Shown piece by piece: positions 1 through 10,449 of a DNA stretch of 64,000 nt. The stretch's first letter is position 1. Every line of letters starts with the position of its first letter. A program made the translations under genes and the position numbers. The notes under the pieces are model-generated. The model searched no databases. It worked only from the letters and a program-made list of their open reading frames with translations, and was not told the DNA's origin. The DNA comes from Labyrinthula sp. Ha (Eukaryota > Sar > Bigyra > Labyrinthulida > Labyrinthulaceae): the NCBI GenBank assembly GCA_015227615.1, contig JAALGZ010000013.1, forward strand, positions 620,001 to 684,000, in the 5' to 3' direction.

Positions 1-93
1 GCTGCCAAGATTAAAAGTGGGCAAAATGTTACAGTGACTGCACCAGAAGGAGGAAAAGCTCACTTTTTGTATATGGAGATGAAAGCTCAATAA
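1..93 (+). CDS. 3' end of an unidentified gene (partial)
   Basis: Frame 1 is open from the window edge for 30 codons and ends in TAA at 91-93. The tail alternates glycine-rich turns with short beta-like stretches (GQNVTVTAPEGGKAHF) and ends MKAQ. Codon use looks like the neighbouring real genes. The body of the gene lies outside the window, so no family can be named. The next gene starts only 84 bp downstream on the same strand. Confidence 0.5.
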   Translation, partial: AAKIKSGQNVTVTAPEGGKAHFLYMEMKAQ

Positions 94-177
94 ATTAAGA
101 TAGTGTTTATATTATATGCATAAGTTTATCCGTTCTTTTTTGGCCTTGTTTTGTTCGATTTTTTCGTGAAGTTATCG

Positions 178-762
178 ATGAAAAGAGTGTTGAATAAAGA
201 TGAAATTAATAAAAGGCTGCAAACCTGTTTCGTTGATTTTTTCCCAGATGAATTTGATAAACTACTTTCTGAAGGTGCAAATGTAAATGCTCAATTTGCA
301 GAATGGGGTGGAAGGAGTCTTTTATCGGAAGCTTGTTGTCGAGGAGAGCAGAGAAAAGTTAGATTTCTGCTAAGTAGGGCAGCAGATGTGAACTTGACTG
401 ATCAGCTTGGGAAAACCTGTGCACACTACGCGTATGAATGCGGTCATGTAGAACTAGGTAACTGGTTGATCTTCAACACTGAAATTGACATTCATATAGA
501 AGATACTCAAGGCCGTTCAGTTCTAGATCAACGAAGTCTTGCCTTAACTGAACACGAAACAGATATATTTGGCACTGAAAAAACACTAAAGCCAAATTTT
601 GGAACTATAGATGTCAATGGATTTTATCCTTTGGAAGAGGAAGAGAAGCAGGTTTCTCCTGAAGAAACATTTGTTCTAGGAGGATTAGGCGTCTCATACG
701 CCCAGGGATCAGGGCTTTCGGGAACTCGATGGTTGTTAAGATCTAACACGCGTAGACACTAA
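178..762 (+). CDS. ankyrin-repeat protein
   Basis: A 194-residue protein starting at the first ATG of the frame (178); the frame is open further upstream but only with a TTG. The N-terminal two thirds show two to three ankyrin-type repeats: GANVNAQ and ADVNLTD are the classic loop motifs, each preceded by a helix pair such as GGRSLLSEACCRGEQRKV, followed by GKTCAHYAYECGHVELGNWL. Ankyrin repeats are protein-binding modules, so a scaffold or adaptor role is an inference only. The C-terminal ~80 residues are acidic, then glycine/serine-rich, and match nothing I know. Its stop lies 9 bp from the convergent stop of the otubain gene, leaving almost no room for separate 3' UTRs. Confidence 0.8.
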   Translation: MKRVLNKDEINKRLQTCFVDFFPDEFDKLLSEGANVNAQFAEWGGRSLLSEACCRGEQRKVRFLLSRAADVNLTDQLGKTCAHYAYECGHVELGNWLIFNTEIDIHIEDTQGRSVLDQRSLALTEHETDIFGTEKTLKPNFGTIDVNGFYPLEEEEKQVSPEETFVLGGLGVSYAQGSGLSGTRWLLRSNTRRH

Positions 763-771
763 AGCTAAAGT

Positions 772-1539
772 TTATTGGTATATGATATCATAATGTCCTG
801 GTCTGTAGAGAAGGCATATAGGATCCTTTACAACAATGTCCAGCTTATCTACGTCAATCTTATACTCGTTAGTTTGGGTGGATGCAGATAAATCCAAATA
901 CTCAATTGTCACTGGCACACCAATGAAATTACACAAGGCCATAATAGCAATCTGCTCTGCTGGAACTTGCCAGGTTTCAATCTCTTTATGAGCATACTCA
1001 GCAGCTGTTGCAACTTCTGCAAAAGGAGCAAACTTCTCATTCCAATGCTTATGCACATAAGCAGAGGCAATAAGTCGTAACATGTAGATCAAATCCATAC
1101 ATCCTTCATCCGTAAAAAACACAGTTTGAAAATTTTCTACTGTGGGAAAAGAATCCTGAACTCCTTCCTGGAACATTTCAATCGTATCTGAATGCACAAG
1201 GTTTTCAGAAACAAATTTTCTAGTTTCCATACTGATTAACTTCTCTTTCAAAATCTCATACATTTTAGTTCTCTCTTCTCCTTCTAGATTAAATAACACT
1301 TCCTCGAATAAACGAAACGCAAGAGCCCTATAGAAACAGTTTCCATCACCTCTGATTCTCCTGAACGATGTGTATTTTTGTTCCAAGTGTGGCAACTTTG
1401 ATAAGAATTGTGGATTTCCTTCAAAATCCGAATAAAGTGAGCGTAAATTATCCTCTTTCTTTCCTATGATTGCGTTCTTGTTAATTTCTTCAAGAATCTC
1501 TTTTTCCTGCCTTTCTCTGTCTGTTATATCTGTGCTCAT
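772..1539 (-). CDS. OTUB1: otubain-type deubiquitinase (OTUB1-like, peptidase C65)
   Basis: A 255-aa cysteine protease of the otubain family, which removes ubiquitin from proteins (human OTUB1 prefers Lys48 chains). The family signature RGDGNCFYRAL is present at residues 63-73 and gives catalytic Asp65 and Cys68. The catalytic His is His249 in the C-terminal LLYRPGHYDIIYQ, which closely follows the human motif. The length is close to the usual ~270 aa. The middle part (EQIAIMALCNFIGVPVTIEY) matches the otubain fold where the ubiquitin-binding core ends. It is single-exon, starts at ATG 1537-1539, and is divergent from the ALKBH6 gene with 93 bp between start codons. Confidence 0.93.
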   Translation of the reverse strand: MSTDITDRERQEKEILEEINKNAIIGKKEDNLRSLYSDFEGNPQFLSKLPHLEQKYTSFRRIRGDGNCFYRALAFRLFEEVLFNLEGEERTKMYEILKEKLISMETRKFVSENLVHSDTIEMFQEGVQDSFPTVENFQTVFFTDEGCMDLIYMLRLIASAYVHKHWNEKFAPFAEVATAAEYAHKEIETWQVPAEQIAIMALCNFIGVPVTIEYLDLSASTQTNEYKIDVDKLDIVVKDPICLLYRPGHYDIIYQ

Positions 1540-1632
1540 TCTTTCCTCTTTTCACACAATAGTTCCGCTATGTATATGATATTTTGTAACCATGCAAATA
1601 CCTAACTTAGTGTTCAATATCCCTCTCGTGAT
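1540..1632. promoter_or_regulatory. 93-bp divergent intergenic region (shared promoter, inferred)
   Basis: The start codons of the otubain gene (minus strand) and the ALKBH6-like gene (plus strand) are only 93 bp apart, so both promoters and 5' UTRs must fit here or extend into the coding regions. The DNA is AT-rich; no TATA box or other known element stands out. If ALKBH6 starts at its second Met (1714), the region is 174 bp. Confidence 0.4.
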
Positions 1633-2637
1633 ATGTTATCCTTTTTCGAAGTTCTTATCGGTACTATCGGAAACAACAAGAACAACGAAACAGACAGAGA
1701 GAAAGTTTCGAAGATGGCTCTTGACTACGAGAGGATGATGAAAGAAGCTTTAAGAGAGGCTGAGCAGAAACTCAATAGTAAAGAAGCTAGCATTCCAAAA
1801 TTTTCGTTCTTTCCGATTGACTTAGGCGAGCACCAAGTAATTCTCCAAGCAAATCAATCAAACCCCTCGATGCACTATGTAAGCAATTTTTTGGAGCAAG
1901 AAGAATGTAATACTCTCTTACAGCATCTTTACTCCAAAAATTCGAACTGGATAGATTTGGGATATCGAAAACTCTTGAACCATGGAGGCGTTGCTCACCT
2001 CAGTGGGACCATCCTTGAACCTCTTCCTCCCATTGTTCGCAACCTGGTTGATAAACTCGTTGATTCAAATATTCTTTCTTCATCGCAATCTCCAAATCAA
2101 TCTTTAATTAATGAATACGTTTCAACGGGTAAAATCGGGTTTCACAACGATGGTCCTAATTTTAAGCCGTTAGCAACAATTATTTCATTGAACAAATTTT
2201 GTTTCTTAGAGTTCACGGTTGACTCTGAACAGAATGAAGAGCAGAAAACTGAGTTTTGTATTTTTTTGGAGCCAAACAGCTGCTTCAGATTTACCTCTGA
2301 CGCTTACAATCTATACAAACATGGAGTTTTCATGAAAAGGTTTTCTGCTTCTACGGAGGAAAACAAAGATTTAACTGAGGGAATGATCGTAAACTGGGAC
2401 TTGATAAGTGAAACCTCCCGAGAGAAATTGAGAAGGTACTTTGAAGGAGATAAAACCCTTCGAGAAATCTTTGAAAAAGATGAAACAGGAAAAAATCGTG
2501 TTTCAATAACCCTTCGGCAAGTTGCAAAGGTGAAATATAAGATGGATTCAATGAATGAGGTTCTTCCTGGAGACATGGAAGCAGAAAGAAAGCGCCGCCT
2601 GGCTTGGTGGACAAAGGCAATCAATGATAAAAAATGA
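1633..2637 (+). CDS. ALKBH6: AlkB-homologue 2-oxoglutarate/Fe(II) dioxygenase, ALKBH6-like
   Basis: A 334-aa AlkB-family oxygenase. The iron ligands are visible as His171 and Asp173 in IGFHNDGP and His230 in NLYKHGV; the 2OG-binding arginines are Arg289 and Arg295 in NRVSITLRQV. The stretch RKLLNHGGVAHLSGTILEPLPP matches the ALKBH6 pattern (RKLQNWGG...ERLPP), and so does the EYVSTGKIGFHNDGP segment. ALKBH6 is linked to tRNA and DNA alkylation repair, but its substrate is not well settled. The first ATG is used here; Met28 (1714, MALDYERMMKEAL) is an equally plausible start because the first 27 residues look unlike a folded domain. It is single-exon. The stop lies 40 bp from the convergent LIM gene. 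Confidence 0.88.
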   Translation: MLSFFEVLIGTIGNNKNNETDREKVSKMALDYERMMKEALREAEQKLNSKEASIPKFSFFPIDLGEHQVILQANQSNPSMHYVSNFLEQEECNTLLQHLYSKNSNWIDLGYRKLLNHGGVAHLSGTILEPLPPIVRNLVDKLVDSNILSSSQSPNQSLINEYVSTGKIGFHNDGPNFKPLATIISLNKFCFLEFTVDSEQNEEQKTEFCIFLEPNSCFRFTSDAYNLYKHGVFMKRFSASTEENKDLTEGMIVNWDLISETSREKLRRYFEGDKTLREIFEKDETGKNRVSITLRQVAKVKYKMDSMNEVLPGDMEAERKRRLAWWTKAINDKK

Positions 2638-2677
2638 GCTCATTAAATAACTTTCTCACAATAGAATTTACTTATCA

Positions 2678-3651
2678 CTAGATGTCGGATTTATCTGCTT
2701 CCTGCTCTGATGTGAGCTCTCTTGTCGAGTTAAACAAACTGGAAAAGCTCTCTCTTAAGGTCTTCAATGGGGACGGAGGAGGTGCCTGTTGTTCCATGGC
2801 AATGGATGAATTTTCAACTACGTCATCAACTTTCCTGTTAACATTTTCGATCTGATTATCAAGTTTGTCTAACCTGCCGTTGATTTCTCTGAAACTCTTG
2901 CGAACAAACGTGCTCAAACTTTCTTTACTGGGTTCCTCTGGTTCTGGTTCACGAACTCTACTTGAAACTGATTTAATCTCTTCAATATCGCTCTCTAGTT
3001 TTGTAAGCAGCGAAGTTAATCCCTGGAAACTCTTTCTTACGAAACTATCTGCTCTAGGTTCTCTTCTTGCTTCGATTGGTTCTGGAACCATGACTGGATC
3101 TGTAACATCTTTGGTCTCAATTGATGCAGCTGACTGACTAGCCTCATCAACAGCTGGTTTTGTGGATGAAACAGATGAGGGGGCGACTTCAATGAAGCTG
3201 GATGTAGCAGGTCTGGTGTTGGGCTAGAGTTAATAATGAAACGAAAGGATACCTTGGACAATGTTTGCTGGGATTGGGAGCGCTTCAAGGTCCATCTAAG
3301 GTCAATTCGGACAAAACAATTACTGTTTAGCAGGAGAAAGAACAGGACTCTTGCCATCATAATTTCCATTAGCGACCATGGTTCCACTTCTGAACCCTCG
3401 CGCGCCATAGGCTTTTTGGTAGCACGCGTGACAGTAAGGAAGGCCCCCGTGCTCCGACTGAAAATACTGAAGACTATGGTCAAGATACCTGTGAACCCCT
3501 TGCCAGTACTTTATTACAGTCAGTACATCTGAAGCAGCTCTTGTGCCTAAGTATTTAAGATACACGTATACTTGTACCAAAGTTTTCCCAAGGCAACAAC
3601 TTTCTCGTTGAAGTAAACTCGTTTTGAACAAGTATAACATCTATCAGCCAT
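2678..3651 (-). CDS. LIM-domain protein with coiled-coil tail (five exons)
   Basis: Reading through four tiny introns gives one 284-aa protein. Exons (minus strand) are 3651-3578, 3546-3489, 3457-3324, 3295-3253 and 3223-2678; introns are 31, 31, 28 and 29 nt, all GT...AG, and the summed coding length is exactly 285 codons. Residues 5-56 form a perfect LIM zinc finger (C-x2-C-x17-H-x2-C-x2-C-x2-C-x17-C-x2-C), beginning RCYTCSKRVYF and ending GGLPYCHACYQKAYG, as in CRP-type LIM proteins that bind actin-associated or nuclear partners. The C-terminal half is polar and probably a coiled coil. It contains a duplicated unit (SFVRKSF at 163-169 and TFVRKSF at 208-214, each followed by a heptad-like segment). 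No intact ORF shows this gene; it appears only after splicing. Confidence 0.88.
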
Positions 3652-6600
3652 TATACAGTTTGATTTAATTAACTTGGTTTTAGTTTTGGTGAGTAGGGAA
3701 GAAATTGTTCTGGGCTGTATTTGGAGGTGATTTTCTTATTCTCGGTGTTAAATTTACGCGTCTTGGGCAAAATAATTTTGGGAAATTATAAGTTTAAAGC
3801 TGGGATTGGACTGCAGTTAAAATTGTGTAATATAGGACTGAAATATATGTTCTTCAAGGAACGAAAGTTCAACACTTAGATAACACAAGAAGAAACATCG
3901 AAAGAGTTAAAACAAGGTTATATTCGTCTAAAGAACAAGAAAAACTGACAAGGTTGAGTTCTCTGGGGTAGACTCTTTTTTTTGTACTAAGAGAAAAATG
4001 TTTTTTGGTATAGTTTCTTGTTATCTTTTCAAGAAGGAAACAACTGTATCGCTACATATATTCTTTTTAGCGCACTCTTACACTGTTAAAAGTAGAGTTC
4101 TTGCTCAGTGTTTAGGGATTTGTAACGTTGCCTCCTTGGATGTATTTGAAACTCAAATACCTCTCCATTGAGAAACCCGAAAAGAGATCTAAGTCAGAAG
4201 GAGGTTTAGGCTGTCAGCCTTTTTACTGACTGGTGGTGAAGTGTCTCTGAAGAAGAAGTAAGTTACATAGTTTAACACTCTACACAGGCCTATCCATTAA
4301 TGCTATTTGATGTTTAGCGAAAATAGGGTTTTCTTCATATGCTTGCTTTCTATCTAAGGCTAGCAACATTGCTGGGTATAAAATGGAACCAAACAAAAAG
4401 AAGAGGCAAATTTAATGAATGCTACTATGACTAAAGCTAAGTATAATCTATGGCTAACTCTACCTTGAATACATGTTGCTAGGGAGAGTATTATATATGT
4501 ATGCATGATCAAGTTTTTTCTTTTTGTACTCGCAAGTCGCAACCAATCAAGAACCAAATAGTAGAAATGCTTCCTGTTTCTCTCATCTTTGTCTAAATCA
4601 CATATTTCCCCTATCACCATCAAAAAAATTCTGGCATAAAAAATTTTATAGAAAAAATGACAGCAGAGTTCCTTGGTTGATAGCATATAATCTATGTTTC
4701 ATCATATTGACCTAATTTTTTTACAAATAGTCAGAAATCTCACAATCTATGCCTATATTGCAGAAAAATGGGAGAGGAAAATGCATTAGCACGTAAAATA
4801 AGCAAGTTGTTTGGTACTTGGAGCTATCACAGCTGATAGAATGTGCTGTAAGATATAGCAGGTAAAGAAGGCAAGGGAAAACAAATTTCGGAAGATAAGT
4901 ATCCCGCTCGAATCCATGAAGAGCAAAAAGTATTGTTGATGAAGAGGAGGCAAGAATAGATACAATTCACACATTTATACTAAGAAATCAAGTCACATAT
5001 CTCAATAAGCTCCTAAAAATCCACTTATTAACAGGTTATATAACAACTGTCGCACAAAAAATATAACTAAGCTGATGAATGTTTCCAACCTTAGCTCACC
5101 TGAACAACGTCATATGTACACTAGAAAAAGATATTTTGTTTGATCTTTGCATAAAATTTTTAATATTGTGCTCACCTTTTTAATCACTACTTAAATCAAG
5201 ATACAACTGTCGCCAGGTGTTTATTTTCAGAGGGTGAAAATTTTCAGCTTTTACCCAACATAATACTGATTTGCACATACGTTAGAATTAGAGGACGGAT
5301 CTCTTCCTCCTTTCAAACCACACGGGTCTTAACGCAAATAATTATCACCAAAAGCTGTAGGAGTACTGGAGCCCCACACAAATAATATATTAAGACTGAT
5401 GAAGAGCTCCTTCCTTATCAGAGCCGACAATAACCGTTTTGACAGTACTGGGGGTTCATATACAGCTGTTTCCTGCTAGAATGTATGGTTTTCAAAGAAT
5501 TTTCTTCCCTGACCCCAAAGAAGACCGGATTTCTATTTATTTATTTTCCAAGGTTGACTGTGCTTAGAAATCTAAAAGTAGAAATAGAATCTGTATATAA
5601 GAAAATTGTGCATACACAAGTTTGGATAATATACCTTCAAGGTGAACACATGAAGATCAGGTCAAATGTTATCTAATTTTTGTATCCTACATAATGACTT
5701 TGCTTTGGAGTATGGGCAACATCAGGGTTGATATTCTTAGTTTAAAATTGGCTCGGTGATTGGATTTAATGCTTATTCAACGTCATAAAGTATCACTGAA
5801 AAAAATACGGGAATTTTTTATCTGGGTCTTCTTTTGCTATGAAAAATTTATTCAAGGATAGATGTTTTGAGTAAGAAATGGATAAAGCTAGGTTTTGCTA
5901 ACTGTTGACTGGGAGCACCGGCGAAGTGCGCAACCTGAAAAAAGCCCATGTTATTTACAAATAATTTGTGGAACCCATCCTTCAAAGCTTCCTCCTTCAC
6001 TGAGAGTTTAAATTACGTCAAGATTCAGCTGACACGGATACTTTTCCTCAAAAGGTCCCTTTGAGTTATCGCTTGGTTAGACCATCATCATATGTATTTA
6101 AGCATTCATTTTTGCCCAGAGCCCTACCAATTAGTTAAACATATAGCAGAGCTTCCGAGAATCAAAGAGCGGCATCGAGTATCTTGTATATGCTTTACTC
6201 TATGTTCTATCAATTCTTATTTCGGCATTTTCTACCTTGAAATCAACCTTCCTTCAAACTCATCATCCAGCTTTCCTAGTTATATAAAACCGTTCCTATA
6301 GAAAGAACGGTATTGATGTCTGCTTCTACTCCCAATTTTTTATTTACTCGATCATTGTAAAGTAGATAAATAGAATGAACAGATGGAATAAAGTTACTTA
6401 TCCAAGTGAACAGATGCATTTATGATATTCCCCCCTTGATTCTTGCCTACACGAAATATATTTACATTCTCTAATCATAAATGAGGCTGCACGCTTCATA
6501 GTTGTTACTCCAAGTTTAGTTGTAACCCCGCACCCGTTTATTAGATTCAGGTCTGCCAACAGAGGGACATCAACCTAGTTACATATGCTGAAATTCCTGC

Positions 6601-8387
6601 TGGTCAGTTTCCTAATTTTATGCAGATCGTTCTTAGTACATCTATTCACATTAAGTTCAGAAAACGCTACAAGCGGATTAGCTATTCAAGATTTTATATT
6701 CTGCTTCTAAATACCTCTCCTTTGATTGGTTCAGCAAAGCACTTAACCCGGTTTCTTGTTCTATGCAAAATTCCCAGGTAATTATGTGTACGTGTGTATA
6801 TCAAACATATTTTTAGCGTTCTTATTACCTTCCCGGTATTCTTAAAAATCGTATCTAACAAATCCTGAGTAAAATTGCCAATAATGTTTTGGGCATCAAA
6901 ATAAGAGTGATTAAATTTCCCAACTTTCTTTTACCCTACATTAGCTCAATGTCAACTAAGTCTCTACATATGGAAGCAAGCGATTCTACAAGGGATTTCG
7001 TGCATAGTATCTGTCGTGATTTACATTTTCCAATGACATTACTTAATACAACACCATTATTTGGCATAAATACTTGAACCTTCGATAATCCAAGTTTCAT
7101 AAGACCTCTTATACTAGCACATGTGTTACACGTTTCTCTTAGATTCCAGCCAAAGCTGATCGTACAAAGAAAACAAATGTCATTGACGGGGAGAATAGTA
7201 TGAGGATAATAGTGGTTTAACAGTGGATTTAAGTCATTTGAATACAATCCCCATATATTTTTTTTATTTATAAGTGTCCCTAAAAAGATGTCTTATTAAA
7301 AAGTTACTTTCCCTGATGCGGAAATACCGATTAATTATTTATCATTCTTTTATAGCCGTTTCGTATTCCCTCATTTTAAACGATCAGCATTCTTATCCTT
7401 TCTCCCTCGTAGAGCCTTCATGTCCTTTTCTTTTTTATAAAAAACATCATCTCAAGGGAAAAAGACATAAGGAAAGCCCCTGTGTAATGCCATATATTCT
7501 GTACCAATGGCCACCACAGTTATACTAAGGTTTTGATGAATCTTACTTCTTTCTCCCTTTTTTATTCTAATTCCCCGTACCTACAAAAATATTTGCATTG
7601 TGTTCTGGGAGATCTTTGCAAAGAAATTTGAGCTGATACTAAGATGTTTAAATATTAAACTTTTGGTTTAAATCAAATGTGGAAGATCTTATTTTGAGTA
7701 CCAACTGGATGAGGGGGGTATTGTCTTGTATATCGATCGATATTAACCTGTTTCTGTGTAGAAATTTACAGTTGCTCCGGAATCATAATGTGACTGTTCA
7801 TCTAACCTTTCTTGGCTTGAGTTCAAGTTGGCACAAAGGAAAGCTTTGGCACATTTACAAATAGAAGAAGCCTAAAACTCTGTCAATACCTTAAGCAAAT
7901 AATGTGCAACTTACTATTTTCTCTATTCAGTTACCATTTAGTACTTTTGCCAAATTCTACAGATAACAATCAGAGCCCAAGAAAACTGCAAGGATTCTTC
8001 GCAAGTATAGTAAAATCTCTCTAGATTACCTAAAATTAGCTTCCAGGAAAATAAACAAATGGATAATCATAAAATTGAATTCATAGGCACTATTGTTCTT
8101 AGCAAGAACTCGTACAAAGTATTTCTCTTATCGCCGCTTCCCTTTAGTACCAGCCAGCGGGTGTTAAGAAACCTAGATTAGAGAATGAAAACATTAAGAG
8201 CGACTCTTCATCTCACTAGAGCAAGGGAATTTTTTTCTTCCTAGAAAATTTTATACTTTAGCACTTAGAAATACAAACTTTCTATAAGATAATTGCACCA
8301 ATAATATCATTTCGTTTTGATTTCGTTTTTCATATTTTGAATCTGAAACCTTCTGTCCATATCTGCCAATCATCAAGATTCACGAAA
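3652..8387. other. 4.7-kb gene-poor AT-rich stretch
   Basis: No ORF here has a recognisable domain, and the longest are under 110 codons, mostly opening without an ATG. The minus-strand frame 6936-7247 has two CxxC pairs but no start codon and no supportable upstream exon. I see no tandem repeats and no RNA gene. Confidence 0.5.
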
Positions 8388-9221
8388 ATGATAAACGTTG
8401 AAATAGTTCGCTCAATATTGTATCTCGAACAACGCCACGTTATTCAAACACTTCTTTTTGCATTTTCATTCTTTGCATTTGAAAATATTATTCAGCTTAC
8501 ACTATTCCTTGGGTTTCCAAAGTTTTATAATCACTTATACAACAAAAAGGTTCACCTGTCATTCATATCTTATTTTATCTCTCTTATCCACTGCCTTTAC
8601 TTGTTCTACTTGCTGCACTTTTTGATAGTAAAACTTCCTCACGTTGATAGCTTTATGTACGAAAATGCTTTTATTCAATTCCACGACAGAACCCACAGAA
8701 TTCTCCAGTGGTCCTGCGGCTTTTTCATTTGGGACTTGTCACTCGTAATCCGCCAAATTTTTGAATCTGGTCTCGATGTTCCTTTCTTATTACACGCAGT
8801 TGTTTGCATCTATATATTTTGGGTAACTCAGGGCCATCTTCTACATTACTATGCTGTTCGTTTTCTTCTCTTTGAAATACCAACTCCAGTTCTAAACCTT
8901 CGTCATATTCTCTTTCACATTAATAACTACAAACAAATCAAAAGCAAAATGTTTCACACTGTTTTTAACCTATGTGAGTGGATGTTTGGCATTCTTTTTC
9001 TTTCCGTCAGAATTCTTTGGGGCGTGCCGTTCATGTATTTTTTTTCCGTTAGACTACTTAATGAAATGCAACGGTTAGATTTGGAAAAACTAAACGATCA
9101 GGTGAAGTTTGTAATTTGGTGTGGGTGGATGTTCCTATGCGCGCTAATGACGGTGTTAAATTTATATTGGATTTACTGGATGGTAGGAGATAAGTTTGTA
9201 AAAAAGGTTAAGACAAAGTAG
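8388..9221 (+). CDS. TLC-domain (TRAM/LAG1/CLN8) multipass membrane protein
   Basis: A 277-aa very hydrophobic protein with about six to seven membrane segments, starting at ATG 8388 (the frame extends upstream only to a TTG). The order and spacing of helices, the central FIWDLSLVI segment, the HAVVCIYIFW helix and the following HLLHYYAVRFLLFEIPTPVLNLRHIL stretch with a membrane-embedded His pair and an E-I-P-T/S-P motif match the TLC domain (TMEM56/TLCD-like). Family members act in lipid synthesis or sensing (ceramide synthases, CLN8, TLCD proteins). The charged KKVKTK tail resembles an ER-retention lysine signal. It is single-exon and convergent with the ferredoxin-like gene with 8 bp between stops. 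Exact subfamily is uncertain. Confidence 0.8.
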   Translation: MINVEIVRSILYLEQRHVIQTLLFAFSFFAFENIIQLTLFLGFPKFYNHLYNKKVHLSFISYFISLIHCLYLFYLLHFLIVKLPHVDSFMYENAFIQFHDRTHRILQWSCGFFIWDLSLVIRQIFESGLDVPFLLHAVVCIYIFWVTQGHLLHYYAVRFLLFEIPTPVLNLRHILFHINNYKQIKSKMFHTVFNLCEWMFGILFLSVRILWGVPFMYFFSVRLLNEMQRLDLEKLNDQVKFVIWCGWMFLCALMTVLNLYWIYWMVGDKFVKKVKTK

Positions 9222-9229
9222 GTTAGGAT

Positions 9230-9741
9230 TTATTCAATGTCTAGTGGCAGTGGTTCAGGAATGTAAACGGTTAATCCATCAAGTTCCTTCGTCATGTATA
9301 TTTTGCTACCCAAACGCGAGGTTTCGTCTTTTACTTCATCTTCAAGATTTTCCAGCAGTTCTTGTTCGCGAAGATCCGGAGGTGGAAGTTTTCCCAACCA
9401 GCCTTTAGCAAGGACCACACTAAAATAAAAACAAAACATGAAATATACTGAGATCGGTTTGTAGAAATATCTTCACCATAAAGATCTTGTGTCCAATTTT
9501 CAGTGTGTTTCTTTGAGGATTTAGCGGGTAGAATGGAACCAGAATCCGGTAAGAGCTCATAGTGTCCAGCGTTTCTTGCAATTTCGACAATATTCTCACC
9601 CACAAGCCCCGCAACCGATATTTTATCACCGTTATAGCTCACATAATTCACATGGACCATGTCATCTGTTACTTTAGGTAGGGATTTGGCCGAAAATTGA
9701 CGGATGCGGCAATTGGCAACTACTCTGCTTGCTCTGATCAT
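9230..9741 (-). CDS. C1-FDX: mitochondrial complex I ferredoxin-like subunit (C1-FDX)
   Basis: Two exons (9741-9449 and 9419-9230) join across a 29-nt GT...AG intron (9420-9448) to give 160 aa. The Arg-rich N-terminus (MIRASRVVANCRIRQFSAKS) is a typical mitochondrial presequence. The rest follows the adrenodoxin-like fold, and its C-terminal half (GWLGKLPPPD, then TSRLGSKIYMTKELDGLTVY and PEPLPLDIE) matches, from memory, the plant complex I bridge subunit C1-FDX (WLEKLPP...HSRLGCQVVLT...VPEAKPWDIP). All cysteines that would hold a 2Fe-2S cluster are absent: the only Cys is in the presequence. So it is expected to be structural, linking the complex I matrix arm to the carbonic-anhydrase-like domain. 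It is convergent with the TLC gene. Confidence 0.82.
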
Positions 9742-10449
9742 TTTCTAAAATTCTTACAGTATGGTAATGTACCATTGCAATTCCATAAGCCAATGCTTTT
9801 CGACTCGCTAGAAGATATTATGTGTCAAAGAAAGAGTAAATTGGTTAGGAAAACTGTATAATGTTTATAAACAAAAAATATTTATTTGGAATAATTTTGG
9901 GATCTTATTTATGATTTAATTAGTTTTGTAGTTTATTGTTTCAAGCTTGGATTGAATAAAAGCTGAGGACACTCGGATGGTTTGGAATTAATTTCCATCA
10001 CACAAAGTAGATATCACATTTCAAAGATTTCGAAGCTTAATTAAACAGGTAATAGCGCTATAGCCAAAAATCTTGTTTATAGTTACATAAATTGGATGCA
10101 GCCTTCATGCACATTAAACTCTTGTTGAAATCTTAGAAAACATTCTATCTACCAAGAAACGTGGTATAATCAAACGTACTTGAAATAATAAAGATTTATT
10201 TTGTTATCATTAGTTACGCCAAGTGTCTTAGTATCGGATTGCTTTTGGGTATGCGGAAGCTTCAAGTTGCCAACTCTACAGATACGCTTGTACCTAGATA
10301 AGAAACTCTATTCTCCACACATTTCCAAGCGCAATTGATAGTAATTAACCATTGCCAAATTATGCATGAAAACTAAAAGGTTTACTCCAGAAATATATTG
10401 TTTTTACAAATAAGTGCAAGTGGAACACTCTCAACTGCTTCTTCTCTTT
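9742..10449. other. 708-bp intergenic, nothing recognised
   Basis: AT-rich DNA between the C1-FDX start and the 3' end of the 340-aa gene. It must hold the C1-FDX promoter; no further feature is visible. Confidence 0.4.

Noticed and set aside
2304-2624. Minus-strand ORFs opposite the ALKBH6 gene
   Set aside because: Shadow frames of a clear homologue; no domain.
3037-3640. Separate minus-strand ORFs 3037-3483 and 3320-3640 as independent genes
   Set aside because: They are exon pieces of the five-exon LIM gene; splicing in phase gives a perfect LIM finger.
9230-9439. Stand-alone 69-codon ORF
   Set aside because: It is mostly the second exon of C1-FDX read through the intron.
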